NCBI GenBank assembly: GCA_963926055.1
Contig: CAWUVK010000003.1
Span: forward strand, 124,001 to 188,000
From: CAJXJP01 sp963926055
GTDB taxonomy: Bacteria; Patescibacteriota; Gracilibacteria; BD1-5; UBA6164
Direction of reading: 5' to 3'
Length of the DNA: 64,000 bases
In this document: positions 43,719-55,493 of the stretch, piece by piece
Position numbering within the stretch: position 1 is the first letter of the stretch
How the letters are laid out: each line of letters opens with the position of its first letter
Notes under the pieces: generated by a model
Seen by the model: only the letters and a program-made list of their open reading frames with translations
The model's database searches: none
Told to the model about the DNA's origin: nothing
Program-made: the position numbers and the translations under genes

Positions 43719-44885
43719 ATGAAAAAATTTTTAGATATATTATTAATTTCTCTATTAATAATATTAACCATAAATTTATTTTTTGGTCCTGAAAAAACTC
43801 AAGAACAAAAATTAACAGGAGATATTATTGTAGAAACTACAGCAAAACAATATTCTATTCCTGCTACAGTAGGTTTAAAAATTACAAATAATTCTCAAGA
43901 ATCTCTTAAGTTTAATACTTGTGAAAATATCACTCTGAATCATGCAGGGGAAGATATAGCTCTTGAATCAGATTGTAAAGATATTGTCATTGAATCAGCT
44001 GAATCTCAAACTATTAATTATAGAGATAGTTTTAAAATTTTTAATGATGAGGGTGAATACACATTTAAAGTAAATGTTGCTGCTAAAGAACATATTACCT
44101 CATTTCAAACAGAACATAGATGAGCTATTTCAAAATTATTTATTGCTGTATTTTATGCACCAATTCTTAATCTAATGGTATTTTTGATTGAATTATTTCA
44201 TCATTCTCTCGGTTGGGCTATTGTTTGAATAACAGTGCTTATTAGAATTCTTTTGATTTATCCTCAGCATAAAATGATGGTGAGTCAAAAAAAGTTACAA
44301 GCTATTCAACCAAAAATTAAAAAAATTCAAGAAGATAATAAATGAAATCAACAAGTTATTGGTATGAAGTTGATGGAATTGTATAAAACTGAAAAAGTAA
44401 ATCCAATGGGTTCTTGTGGTTTTTTACTTATTCAAATGCCAATATTATTAGTAATATATAATATTATATTATCAGTAAAAGATCCTTCAAATTTATTTCA
44501 CTTATATTGATTTCAATCTGATTTCAGCGTAGAGTCAATTAGTTGAATATTTTATGGTATAGATCTTTTACAATCATGAGGTACTACTGGTATTATTCTT
44601 GCCATTTCAATTGCTGTAATTCAATTTACTCAAGTAAAATTATCACTTGCCGGGAAAAAAGCAGATGATAAAAATATGGTTTTAGAAAAGAAAAAAGACC
44701 AATCTGGTTACTCTCAAATGATGCCAGATCCTGAAATGATGAATAAGTTTATGCTCTATGGTATGCCAGCTATGGTAGCTGTATTTACATTTACACTTAT
44801 AGCCTGAGTAGGTATATACTGGTGAGTATCAACAAGTTTTATGATAATTCAACAATTAGTTGTAAATAAAATTTTAAAAAAGTAA
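43719..44885 (+). CDS. yidC: Membrane protein insertase YidC
   Basis: 388 aa. It inserts membrane proteins with or without SecYEG. An N-terminal anchor helix, then a short periplasmic beta domain (residues about 25-130, much smaller than in E. coli), then the conserved core: LFIAVFYAPILNLMVFLIELF, GWAIVGITVLIRILLIYPQHKMM, the cytosolic coiled-coil hairpin QKKLQAIQPKIKKIQED and YKTEKVNPMGSCGFLLIQMPILLVIYNII. Last of the rpmH-rnpA-yidC unit; jag, often next, is here at 59.2 kb. Confidence 0.95.
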
Positions 44886-44891
44886 AGCGAT

Positions 44892-44927
44892 AAAGTACGA
44901 GAGTTTTTGACACTCTCGTACTTTTTT
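44892..44927 (+). terminator. Terminator after yidC
   Basis: A 13-bp perfect stem (AAAGTACGAGAGT / ACTCTCGTACTTT) and T-run. Confidence 0.9.
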
Positions 44928-44973
44928 ATTACTATATAATTGTTTTAACACTATATTTTTTTATTCTAGTACT

Positions 44974-45648
44974 ATGAAATTTAAAAAATTATTTGCTATG
45001 CTTTTAGCATTTGTAATAATTACTCCTACTTTTGCATTTGAAGAAATCGAATGTTCTACAGATCCAGCATTTGATGTAAGTTCATGTAATCAATGCTTTA
45101 CCGGTGGTAAAAAAGCACAATGAGATAATGTTGATTTTCTCTCAGATGAATGGGTAAACAATACAGAAAATGATATGTTACTATTTAAAGAAATTCAAGA
45201 AGAACCAAAACTTATCAATCTTGATCCTACAAATGTAGAATGGACTCAAAACCCAAGTTCAGAAGATTTTTGGGAATATACTACAGAATTTGATAATCTT
45301 TATTCTGAATTAGAATGAGGATATGTATTAGAAGCTGGGAAAAAAATTACTTGGTTAAAATCTAAACTAGGATATGCTTATAATTTATCAAAAAATGAAG
45401 CACCAGAAAATTCAAATATTGGTATGTTAGTATTTCCAACGTTAGTAACACCAATGCTTGCTGATGACACTCTTGCTGATGAAGAACAAGTTCATAATGA
45501 ATGTGTATTATTTACATCAGCGAATGAAAATGTAGAACCTGAAAAACCAACAGAACTTCCTGAAACTGGACCAGCTGAAGTTGCTATGTTAGCTTTTCTT
45601 GCTATGATATTAGCTTTCGCGGTTACTAGAATCAGAAGACAATCATAA
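44974..45648 (+). CDS. LPETG-type sortase substrate, secreted
   Basis: 224 aa. It has a signal peptide (MKFKKLFAMLLAFVIITPTFAFE), a Cys-containing N-terminal mature part (CSTDPAFDVSSCNQC) and, at the C-terminus, EKPTELPETGPAEVAMLAFLAMILAFAVTRIRRQS: an LPETG motif, a hydrophobic helix and a basic tail, the complete cell-wall-sorting signal. It would be cleaved between T and G by a sortase and linked to the envelope. No sortase gene is in the window. The ligand or role is unknown. Confidence 0.85.
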
Positions 45649-45652
45649 TTAT

Positions 45653-45682
45653 AAAAAACTCTTGCATGCAAGAGTTTTTTTT
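45653..45682 (+). terminator. Terminator after the LPETG gene
   Basis: Near-perfect palindrome AAAAAACTCTTGCA / TGCAAGAGTTTTTT followed by more T. Confidence 0.9.
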
Positions 45683-45803
45683 ATAATTAATTTTTATCCT
45701 GAATAAATTAAAAAATAATATTGTCAAGAAGTAAATTTGTTTTTTTGTATGTAGGTATGATATTATTACTATGTATTTAAAAATATTTACTAAAAATTAA
45801 ATT

Positions 45804-48800
45804 ATGTTGCACATTGTAAAACACTTTATGTCTAGCTTGACAATGGGGCTAATCACTGGATTTGAAAATGGTTCTAATCATGTTGATTCAACTACTGAAA
45901 ATATCAACCCTCAAGAAAAAGAATTATTAAAACAAGAAATGAAAAATAAAATTGATTCTTTTAATACATTAGAAGATGGAGTTTTAGATTCTGCTGATGC
46001 AGTCTTTGATAACCAAGATAGAATTAAGTCAGAATTAGCCAATATTTTAGTTGAGTTATGAATTCCTGTTGATAGTGAAGTACTAGAAAATGGTATTTTA
46101 ATTTCCGAAATCAAAGATAAAATTGAAGAAAAATTTACTACACAAGAAACTGTAAAATCAACATCTCAAGAAGCAAGAGAAGAATTGTCTAAACAAGTGA
46201 TAATTACTCAAAAATTATCTCAAATGCCACAAGGAGATTTATCAAATTTATCTATGTTGAACTCAGTTACTGATAAAACTTCACCACAATTTGCTAGAAA
46301 AGAAGCGCAAACACTTTTGTTGTCACTTTGATATGATATTTCATATTATTCAAAAAACCAAGATTTGTATTTAACTGGTAGTGCTGCAGTAGATGGAGAT
46401 TTATGATCTACATATTCAAAAGCTATGAAATCATTACAATCTGATTTATGAATTCAAACAACAGGGAATTTAGATAAAACTACTGTTGATGCTTTATGAA
46501 CATTAATCGAAAATCAAATTACTAAAAACTTAGAAGCTTCAAAGGTTCAATCAAGTCAAAATGTAGAATGAAAAGAAAATTCTGAAAAAATTGAAAAAAC
46601 TGAAAATTACCAAACCCTCGAAAAATGAGTAAAAACTTCAAAAGAAGAATTTGCGGGAATCGAATTTGGAAAATTATCAAAAAATGAAATTTTAGAAGAA
46701 GTTCATCAAGGGACATTAAATGATTTATTATCAAAATGAAATGCAGCTGAATTAGCTCAAGACTTAAGAACTGCATTGGAAACAGATAATTTATCAACTT
46801 ATACTTTTAAAAATACATTAGGTTTCAGAAATTATTCTGATTGAGTTAGTATTTTAGAAGATGCTTGATATAAAGTTAAATGAGGGTTTTTAGGTACAGT
46901 CGAAGCGCTTGGTGTTATTGGAACTATTGATGGTGTTGCTAGAACACAAGAATGATTAAAAAATATTGATGATTATAATGAAAAATTAAAAATTATTTTT
47001 GATTATAATGCAGATGGTTTACTTGATTCTGAATCTTCATTTTACACTCAAGAAAAAGAAATGTTTGATGCTGTAGAAAACGAACAAGGTTTTGAAAATG
47101 TATTAAAAAATCTCGGATATGAAAACTTAGCTCAATTTAATGCAGAGTTTGAAAATAATTATTATTCTGCAAGAGAAAATTTTAAAACACAACTAGCGAG
47201 AGTTATTCATAGTGAATATGTTATTTCTCCAAATTTAATGATTCAAGATCCTCAAGCAAGAGAAAAACTTAACAGTTCTCTCCAAGCAATTGCTGATAAA
47301 GCAGATGAATCTATTAGACAAAATGCAAAATTACAAGAAATTCAAGAAAAATATCCTGAATTATCCCAAGAATTACAAAAAAAAGTTTTAGAACAAACAA
47401 AAGATATTTATTTACAACACCTATCAGGATCAATTGGTGAATATAATGGTGCTGCTGCTACATTTAATGTAGAAGAACTTACTAATAGTATTCTTGATAC
47501 AGCTTCAGTTGGATTTATTAATGGTTCATTAGGGCTTCAAATTTGAAAAGAAGTATATGTAAGCGAAGATGGAAAATTAAAAGTTTGAGTAGGTCTAGTT
47601 AATATTTATCCTTATGTTGCTGCAAATTATAAAATTAATGAAGGTAATATTTGAGAACTACAAAATTTATTCCAAAGAACTTCTGAAGAAACTTGATATA
47701 ATGTAAATGTAGCAGGAGCTTTATCTATAGCTCCAGTAGCTGGAGTACAAGTAGAAAAAATGGATGAAGATACAGCTGAGTGAATCGAAAAAATGGCAGA
47801 ACAAATGTCGGTTATGATCGATAGTGTTTTAGAATCATCATCGTTTGAAGAATTAAATCTTCCAGAAGAAAATAGAGATGCATATGATAGATTAAAAGCT
47901 CTACAAAATGCTTCTGGAAATACTCAAGTGGCTAAAGATATGCTGAAACAAGGTATTATCAATAATTATCAAAGAGAATTATTTAGAGATTCAGCATATG
48001 TAAATATAACAGGTGTATCTCTTGGATTTATTTTAAAGGAAAATTATTTACCAGTTTTAGGTGTTCATGGAGAAATGAAATCTCAAACTTGGGAAGAAGT
48101 TGATACTATTAAATCTTTTGAATATTCTTCAACTGAAATTTCAGAAGAAAAAAATTATGCTACCATTGAAAAAATGGAAAAACTTGATGCTGATCTTTCT
48201 ATGTATAGAGAAGGTTTTTCAGAAAAAACTCGTTGGAATACATGAGCTTTAGCTATATTAACACCAACTTCAGATTCTCATACCCTTGAGGATAGATGGA
48301 ATGGCTTAGTAGATTTATCAGATAATCCGAAAGCTTTAAGAGATATAAATTTCCCTGATTTTATTGAGTCTAATAAAGATGCAACTGATGAACAAAAGTT
48401 AGCGATTATTTCAAAAGTTGCCTCTTGGATGAGAGAAGGGAATGATATAAATAATGCAAAATCTGTAGAGAAAGTTATTTCTATTGATCAAGCAAGAAGA
48501 GAAGCTTTTAATACAAATTTTGGTTTTGATGCTTCAAAATATGCAAATCAATATTACTCTGAGTTATTACAAATGGATAATTTATCTTCTACAAATGTAC
48601 ATGGTACAGGATTTGATGCTATTTCTACACTTCATGTAGAAGGGAAACATAAAGTTTCAGGTATTGATGTATTACATGGAAATTTAGACGCAATTGCTGA
48701 TAAAAATGGTGATATGCTCATGATTGAAATTTCTGATAAAAATGATACAATGGCTTTTGCCGAAACTATTGCAAATACAAATCCAGAACTATCTCAACTT

Positions 48801-49274
48801 ATTAAAGAAGGAAAAGTAACTTTATACTTCTATAAAGATCCAGATGGTTTTGATGATAGAATATTACCAATACTTGATGGAAGTTCTATTACAACTCAAA
48901 AAACTCTTAATTCTGCGGATTTATGAAAAACTGAAGTAAAAGTATTTCAAGCAATTAATGAATTAAAAACTTGGTCAGTATTTGGAACTGAAAAACAAGA
49001 TGATAAAAAATGAGAACTTAGTGAATGAGATTGAGATACAGATCCAGAACATACTGATGGTTGAGAGGTTGATGGAAATTGAGAAACTACTGATGGTGGA
49101 ACTGATACTTCTAGTGGAGACACTTGATTTGATCCAACAAATCCAGACACTACAACTCCTGATACTTGAGAAACTCCAAAGGTAGTTACTCCAAAAAAGT
49201 ACCCAGGAACAAGTTCACACTCTAAAGTATGAATGTGAAATATTATGACAAATGAAACCTATAAAAATAAATAA
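45804..49274 (+). CDS. Large protein (1156 aa) with PG_binding_1-like and EF-hand-like segments
   Basis: 1156 aa of unknown family. The N-terminus (MLHIVKHFMSSLTMGLITGF) is only mildly hydrophobic, so export is uncertain. Residues about 190-232 (SAAVDGDLGSTYSKAMKSLQ, then GIQTTGNLDKTTVDALG) resemble peptidoglycan-binding domain 1. Residues about 398-412 (FDYNADGLLDSES) form an EF-hand-like loop. The middle is helical; a more compact segment (HGNLDAIADKNGDMLMIEIS) follows, and the last 100 residues are low complexity in D, T and G with many TGA-Gly, ending VTPKKYPGTSS. It is followed by a lipoprotein and the DUF11 surface protein, so an envelope role is likely but not proven. Confidence 0.7.
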
Positions 49275-49283
49275 TCAATACTT

Positions 49284-49463
49284 ATGAAAAAACTATTGAC
49301 AATATTGACGTACTCTTTTATAATAATTTTATTATCATCTTGTTGAAAACAAGATGATATTGACAATATTGGTACGATAGAATCGTGACCAGCTGAGAAA
49401 GAGTGACTAATAACTACTCCATGAATAGAAAAACAATCATATTCTAATTGATTTACACAATAA
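49284..49463 (+). CDS. Small lipoprotein
   Basis: 59 aa. The N-terminal MKKLLTILTYSFIIILLSSCGKQ has a lipobox (LSSC) with TGA-Gly at +2. The mature peptide is about 40 residues, acidic and Gly/Pro-containing. The gene fits tightly between the 1156-aa gene (9 nt before) and the 1192-aa gene (2 nt after), suggesting one transcript. Too short for the usual ORF cut-off because of its TGA codons. Confidence 0.7.
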
Positions 49464-49465
49464 TT

Positions 49466-52400
49466 ATGAAAAAAATAGCATTCACATTATTCATTTTAGC
49501 ATTTGCATCACTATTTGGTGTAAATGCTTCTTATGCTTCTAGCTGTGACTATACAGAATATAATAAGCTTAGGTATGGGCATAAATATAGTTTCAGCGAT
49601 ACGTTTACTAACAATGAACGTTCAAATCAAATTGCTTTATCTAAATTCAATGCAGTTTTTTCGCCAAAATATGATTATAATGGTTCAAAGCCTGAACCTA
49701 GTTTTAAATGGACGAAAAAGATAAAAGATGCAAAGTATCATATTAATCCAAAACAATCTGTTGAAATCATAGAATTTAAATGAAGTGATTACGATATAAG
49801 TTATCATCCACCAGTAAGAAAAAAAGATAATTTACTGATTACTTATGATGTAGAATATTATAAAAAAAGTTGATCAACTTATGTTTGACCTACTCAACAT
49901 AAAGAATGTGCATACTATGAAATTACATGGTGTTGAGATGGACAAAAAGATTCAGGTTATGAACAATGTGATCCAAATGATATAGGGAAATCAGGTTGGG
50001 GAAATGGTGGTTGTTCTCAACAATGTGAAGCAATCAATTTAACACCAAAAATAAATCTAATCAAAACTGATAATAATCAATCTGATAAAGATGGTAGTAT
50101 TGGAAATGATACTCAAACAATTAATTACGATTCTACTGCTACTTTTTTACTTACTGTAAAAAATAACGGGAATGAAAATTTAAAAAATATCAGAATCGAA
50201 GATCCAAAAACTTCTTCATGTGCTGGAAACATTGATATGAAAAAATATGGAAATAAAAATGATATTTTAGAAGTAAATGAATCATTTCAACTTACTTGTT
50301 CTAAAAATAATGTTTTAGAAGATTTTACGAATACTGCAACAGTATATGGAATATGAGTTACGAGTAATCAATGAGTTGATTCTCAAGATATTTCAAAAGT
50401 AATTATAGATCCTTCTACTATTCCATCTGCAATTAAAATTGATAAAATTGATGCGAATCCTGATGATTTAGATGGAGTATTAGGAAATGACAGTCAAAAA
50501 GTTTCGAAATGAAATAAAGCAATTTTTAAAATAAAAATTACAAATACTGGTTCAGATGACTTGATTAATTTGAGTACATTAGATCCTATGACAGGAAATT
50601 GTATAATAAAGTTAAATGAATTAAAAAGATGAGATGCAAATGCTCATATTTATACTTGTGAACATGAAAATGTTTGAGAAGACTTTACTAATACAATAAC
50701 CGTAAAAGCAACTGGGAAAGTGAGTTGAAAAAAAGTAAATGATTCAGATGATACTGAAATTATTTTGGATTCTAGCTCTAGTTCTGCAACTTGTAATAGT
50801 TTGTCTGTTACTCCTACGAGTTGACTAAGTCCACTTAATATTTCTGCTGTATGTGATGGAACAAATGTTTCAAGTTATAAAATTGAAATAAAAGATGCAC
50901 TAGGAAATATAGTAGAGGCTAAAAACTCAAAAAACTCTAGTTTCACTCTTACAAATAATTGAGTTTATGGAGTATCATGTTATGTAAATGATAAAATTAC
51001 CACTTCATCTTCTTGTATACAAGAAGTGACAGTAAATAATTCATGAGGAAATGTATCAGCAATTAAAATTGATAAAATTGATGCGAATCCAGAAGATTTA
51101 GACAATATTGAATGAAATGATAGTCAAAAAGTTTCGAAATGAAATAAAGCAATTTTTAAAATAAAAATTACAAATACAGGGAAAGATAATCTTATAAATC
51201 TTAAAACTTCAGATATAAGAACACCTTCTTGTAATATTTCATTAGATGAATTAAAAATTTGAGATGAAAATGCTCATATTTATACGTGTGAACATTCAAA
51301 CGTTACCGAAGATTTTACAAATACTATCTGAGTAACAGCAACTGGGAAAGAAAGTGGAAATGAAGTAAAAGATTCAGATACTACTGAAATTATTTTAGAT
51401 GATTGAACTCAAACACCTGTTTCTACTTGTGATTCTCTAACAGTATCAAATAGTTCATGAACAGCACCATTTTCTACATGAGTTACCTGTAAAGCTACAA
51501 ATGTATTAAAATATGAAATTGATTGTTGAAATGGTACTAAGTTAAACTGAACTGGTGAAAATGATTGATCAGAAAATTTAACTTGAAACTGTAGCTATAC
51601 TGCAAAGTGAACATATGTTGTTAAATGTACTATTAATGATACAATTACTTCATGAGGTTGTAGAGCTTGAATAAATGTTGATGAGTGAGATTCTTCTACA
51701 AGTACATCTACATCAAGTTCAAGTTCAAGTTCAAGTTCAAGTTCGAGTTCAAGTTCGAGTTCGAGTTCGAGTTCGAGTTCAAGTTCAAGTTCATGAGGTT
51801 GAAGTTCATCGTCTTCATGATGATCTCAAACTTATTGTTGAGATGGAATACTTCAAAGACCTAATGATGTTCCTTTTATGGAACAATGTGATAATAATGA
51901 ATATTGGTGTACTGATGATTGTAAACTAGAAATAACTACTTTTCCACAAAGTGATTCTATGATTTTTGGTCCAGGAAAAAATGTTATAGTCGGATGAGGA
52001 ATGAATCCATATAAAACTCATAACATTAAACCTTATGTACAAAATACATCTACCAATGAATATTATTTAAGTGCTGAGATTTGTTCAGTTGCAATTTGAG
52101 ATTGGAGTAATACCTTAAATAAAAAAACCAATTGTAAACAATTTTGAAAAACCTTGTCACCATGAGATAAATATTATTATCCTTGATATCCTGAATATAC
52201 AACAAAATTAGATTTTCCATGAAAATCAAAAAAAGTTACGGTTAATACTACTATGAAATTTGCAGGAACACTATATGAAAATACCTATTTTGCTCAACCT
52301 GTAAATATAACTGTTAAAAAACCTACAGTAGTTACAACTTGAGGTTGAACCGCATATGTTTGAAATACAAATGATATTTCTGATAATTCAATAGGGAATA

Positions 52401-53044
52401 ATTGAGTAGTTACCTGAGATAATAATATTACATGAACTTCAGTATGAGATTTATCAAGTTGAGTTATTACTACGTGAGATACTACCGATGTTGATAAAGA
52501 TAAATGAGAATTTAATACTGATATTTCAAAGTTAGATTTCACATATAATCCAAATAATTGGAAGAATTATAACGGTTTAGATAATGTATATTACTATAAA
52601 TGAAATGTAAATATTTCTAATTTGGATTTTACTGAAAATCCGATAGACAATAGTAATAATAATGGTGTTTCTAAAACTTATATTATTGAATGAAATGCAT
52701 ATATTAGTTCTAATGTCAGCTATAGTTGAAATTTATGAATCATAGTAAAATCATGAAACTTAACTATTGCTAATTGAGTAAATTCAATTGTTTGAACATA
52801 TATTATTCCAGATGGTTACATTACTTGAGAATATGAATCTACAGATAAACAAATAATTATCAAATGATCAGTTTACGGTAAAATGAATAAATTGCTGGAA
52901 AAAAGAACATATATAAAAGATAATAATTGAGTAATTGATGTAGGTACGATTGTAAGTTTTGGTTCGAGTGTGTTTAGAAAACCAGCACCTCTTACTTCAA
53001 AATTTATTTGAGATTACTTAGAAGCTCAAAAAACTGCAAAATAA
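49466..53044 (+). CDS. Secreted surface protein with DUF11 repeats, Cys-rich repeats and poly-Ser
   Basis: 1192 aa; the ATG at 49466 is the signal peptide start (MKKIAFTLFILAFASLFGVNASYA). Domains in order: a Cys-rich DUF4215-like repeat (CGDGQKDSGYEQCD, about 150-195); three DUF11-like repeats (FLLTVKNNGNENLKNIRIED; AIFKIKITNTG twice, about 200-645) alternating with PKD-like segments beginning CNSLSV and CDSLTV; a Ser tract (about 750-780); a second CGDG...EQCD...C repeat (about 790-815); and a C-terminal repetitive strand region (GNVNISNLDF, GNAYISSNVSYSG, KSGNLTIANGV) that suggests a beta-solenoid. TGA-Gly is abundant. Such domain mixes are typical of CPR surface or adhesion proteins. Confidence 0.8.
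50429..50770 (+). repeat. DUF11 repeat unit, copy 1
   Basis: 342 nt, direct repeat with 51059-51400 at an offset of 630 nt (210 codons). Long stretches are identical at DNA level, including the codons for AIKIDKIDANP and SQKVSKGNKAIFKIKITNTG, so the duplication is recent. Confidence 0.85.
51059..51400 (+). repeat. DUF11 repeat unit, copy 2
   Basis: Second copy of 50429-50770. Divergence is concentrated in the middle (the loop between ITNTG and AHIYTCEH), while both ends are near-identical. Confidence 0.85.
51714..51792 (+). repeat. Hexanucleotide microsatellite coding poly-Ser
   Basis: About 13 units of TCAAGT/TCGAGT in the 49466 gene, encoding (Ser-Ser)n. Slippage by whole units would keep the frame and change linker length. 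Confidence 0.9.
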
Positions 53045-53050
53045 TAAAAT

Positions 53051-53086
53051 AAAAAAGTTCCCGGGAAATTTCCCGAGAACTTTTTT
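53051..53086. terminator. Bidirectional terminator between convergent genes
   Basis: An 18-nt arm (AAAAAAGTTCCCGGGAAA) and its complement with one mismatch, T-runs both ways. It ends 1 nt before the stop of the minus-strand gene and resembles the hairpin at 29908-29948. Confidence 0.9.
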
Positions 53087-53087
53087 A

Positions 53088-54134
53088 TTACCAAACTTTA
53101 GGAATAAATTTATATTTCACTTTTTTTATATATCTTTTATAATCATCATCTTCCAATAAATGAGTTTCTTCTGTTTTTGCTCTGAGATAATAAATCAGAG
53201 TCCAAACACTTAAAGATAATACTATAAAAAATATTTGTTTGAAGTTACTTTCTCAAAAAGCAGCTATTATAAATGGTAATCAACCAATCCACCAAGCTAA
53301 ATTTTTGGTTATATATGCTGGGTGACGAATATATTTATAAGGTCATTTAGATATAATTCCTCTATTTGTTAAATTACTTGCTTTTAATCATAGTGATAAA
53401 GAAGCCCATGAATAAATTCACATTAAAATTAATATAGATATATTGAGAAAAAGATGGATATGTACATTTTCAAATTGTGGAAAATTTTGTGAATACCAAT
53501 TTATAAAGTCATTTATGGAATTATTAAATGGAGGATAGCATATTAAAGCAATACACCATCAGAATAATGTAGGTTGAACACTTTTTATAGTATTTTTAAA
53601 AAAAGGTGTTTCAAATAAATATCAAAGTGTAAAAAATAGGACATCAATAAATAATATTATTGAAAAACATATCATAAATAAATATTTATTGAAAAACAAA
53701 AGTAAATTTTTAGATAAATTATCAAAATCTAAATATGATAAATATATATTTACTCAGAGTTTATGGATATGGTCCATAAACCAAATTATCATTAGGGGAG
53801 CAAAAAATAATTTTAGAATCCAGGAAAGAATAGCTGTTTTTTCTTCTTGGGAAATTTTTCTATCGGATTGAAATTTTATTTTATCTATCAAGTATTTAAT
53901 GGATATTCTTGCTTTTGATTTTTGTTTATAATAACTATAGTATGGAATTAAAAATAATCAGTAAAAAATTATTAATCAAATAAATATAAATTTAGAATCA
54001 ATTATAATACCTGTATCAGGAATAAAAAATTTTCTAAATAACTCATTTTGAAAATGATTTATATTTGAGTAATAAAAATATCAAAATAATATAAAACTCA
54101 TAGTTGAAAAATAATTTTTGAAAAAGTTTATCAT
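53088..54134 (-). CDS. Isoprenylcysteine-carboxylmethyltransferase-like membrane protein
   Basis: 348 aa with five to seven hydrophobic helices. The C-terminal part has GPYKYIRHPAYITKNLAWW and LRAKTEETHLLEDDDYKRYIKKVKYKFIP, the RHP...E...Y signature of the ICMT/phospholipid-methyltransferase (PEMT-like) superfamily, whose members use S-adenosylmethionine at the membrane. The N-terminal 180 residues are an unassigned membrane region, longer than in ordinary members. TGA-Gly present. Substrate unknown. Confidence 0.8.
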
Positions 54135-54256
54135 GAAATTATGTTAACAATAATAAAATTATAGTATGTCATTTATATAAAAAGTAAATACAAGATTGAT
54201 TTTTTTCTCTTTTGCTATACTCTATCAAACAAATAATTATTTATAGAAAAACAAAA

Positions 54257-54838
54257 ATGAAAAAAGGACATATATTTTTTATTTCTTGAGTCGCAGGAGC
54301 AGGGAAATGAACATTAATCAAACAATTATTAGAAAAAAATATTCCAAATTTAGAATTATCAATTTCATGTAAAACGAGAGATTTCAGAGCTTGAGAAACT
54401 CAAGGAGTTGATTATCATAAATTATCTGTAGAAGAATTTCAACAAGCAATTGAAAATAATGAATTTTTAGAATATAATTTTGTACACAATCAAAATTATT
54501 ATGGAACAAGAATATCTGATGTAATAGAGAATGGGATTGAAAAGTGAAAAATTATTCTCACAGAAATGGATATGCTCGCACTTCCAAAACTTAAATATGC
54601 ACATCATAATATTAGAGACGACTATACTTATATTTTTCTTGATTTGCCAGTTGAAAAAATAAAACAAAGGATGAAAAAAAGATGAGATGATGTGAGTGGA
54701 AAAGATTTTGAAAATAGAATTCAAAGTGCACAAAAAGAAATAAATCTAAAAAATCTAGCTGATCATGTAATTGATGCTGATAGAAATCCAAATCAAGTTT
54801 TAAAAGATGTATACGAAATAATTTCTAAAAAAATATAA
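54257..54838 (+). CDS. gmk: Guanylate kinase
   Basis: 193 aa. The P-loop FISGVAGAGKGTLIK has its first and last Gly as TGA (usual form GPSGAGKGT). SCKTRDFRAGETQGVDYHKLS matches the GMP-binding region (S.TTR..R.gE..G.dY.F.s), and EFLEYNFVHNQNYYGT the E-a-...g..YGT segment. It makes GDP from GMP. The stop TAA overlaps the trmD ATG (TAATG), so the pair is translationally coupled. Confidence 0.92.
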
Positions 54839-55491
54839 TGAAATTTCATATTCTTACTATTTTTCCTGAAGCATTTGATTCATATTTTTCTTCGAGTATT
54901 TTATGAAATGCTATAAAAAAATGATTGTTTGAAGTAGAATTTTATAAAATAAATGATTTTTCAGACAAAAAATTTAAACATATTGATGATAAAGCTTATG
55001 GGATGCACGGACAAGTAATTTCTCCTGAACCACTTGCAAAAGCCTTAGATTTTATTATTGATAAAACACATAAAAATATTCCTGTTATTTACATGACTCC
55101 ATCAGGAAAATTATTAGATCAAGAATCTGTTGAAAATTTTGTAGAAAATTTTGATGGCGAAATAATAATTATTTGTGGACATTATGAATGAATAGATCAG
55201 CGTATAAGAGATGAATATGTTACTGATGAAATTTGTATAGGGGAATACGTTTTATCGAGCTGAGAACTCTCTGCAATGGTGTTTATAGATGCGTTTGTGA
55301 GACATATTCCATGAGTACTGTGAAATCCTGAATCTTTAGAAGAAGAAAGTTTTTCTCAAAAGTTAGGTAGACAAAAGGAATATCCTGTATATACTCGACC
55401 TAAAGAGTTTCGTGGGAGAAAAGTTCCAGATGTCTTAACTTCAGGGAACCATAGCGAAATTGAGAAATGGAAAAAAAATAACCTTCACTAA
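54838..55491 (+). CDS. trmD: tRNA (guanine-37-N1)-methyltransferase
   Basis: 217 aa, slightly shorter than the usual 240. The start FHILTIFPEAFDSYFSSSILGNAIKKG, the trefoil-knot segment IIICGHYEGIDQR (Gly as TGA), GEYVLSSGELSAMVFIDAFVRHIPGVLGN and the C-terminal YTRPKEFRGRKVPDVLTSGNH are all TrmD. It methylates G37 next to the anticodon and prevents +1 frameshifting. Only the small C-terminal domain is shortened. Confidence 0.95.
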
Positions 55492-55493
55492 TT

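Noticed and set aside
50429..51400. Repeated units as a possible CRISPR array
   Set aside because: The units are protein-coding, 342 nt long and in frame; no short repeat-spacer pattern exists here or elsewhere in the window.
51675..51929. Frame with a run of Gln-Val residues
   Set aside because: It is the out-of-phase reading of the Ser microsatellite in the 49466 gene.
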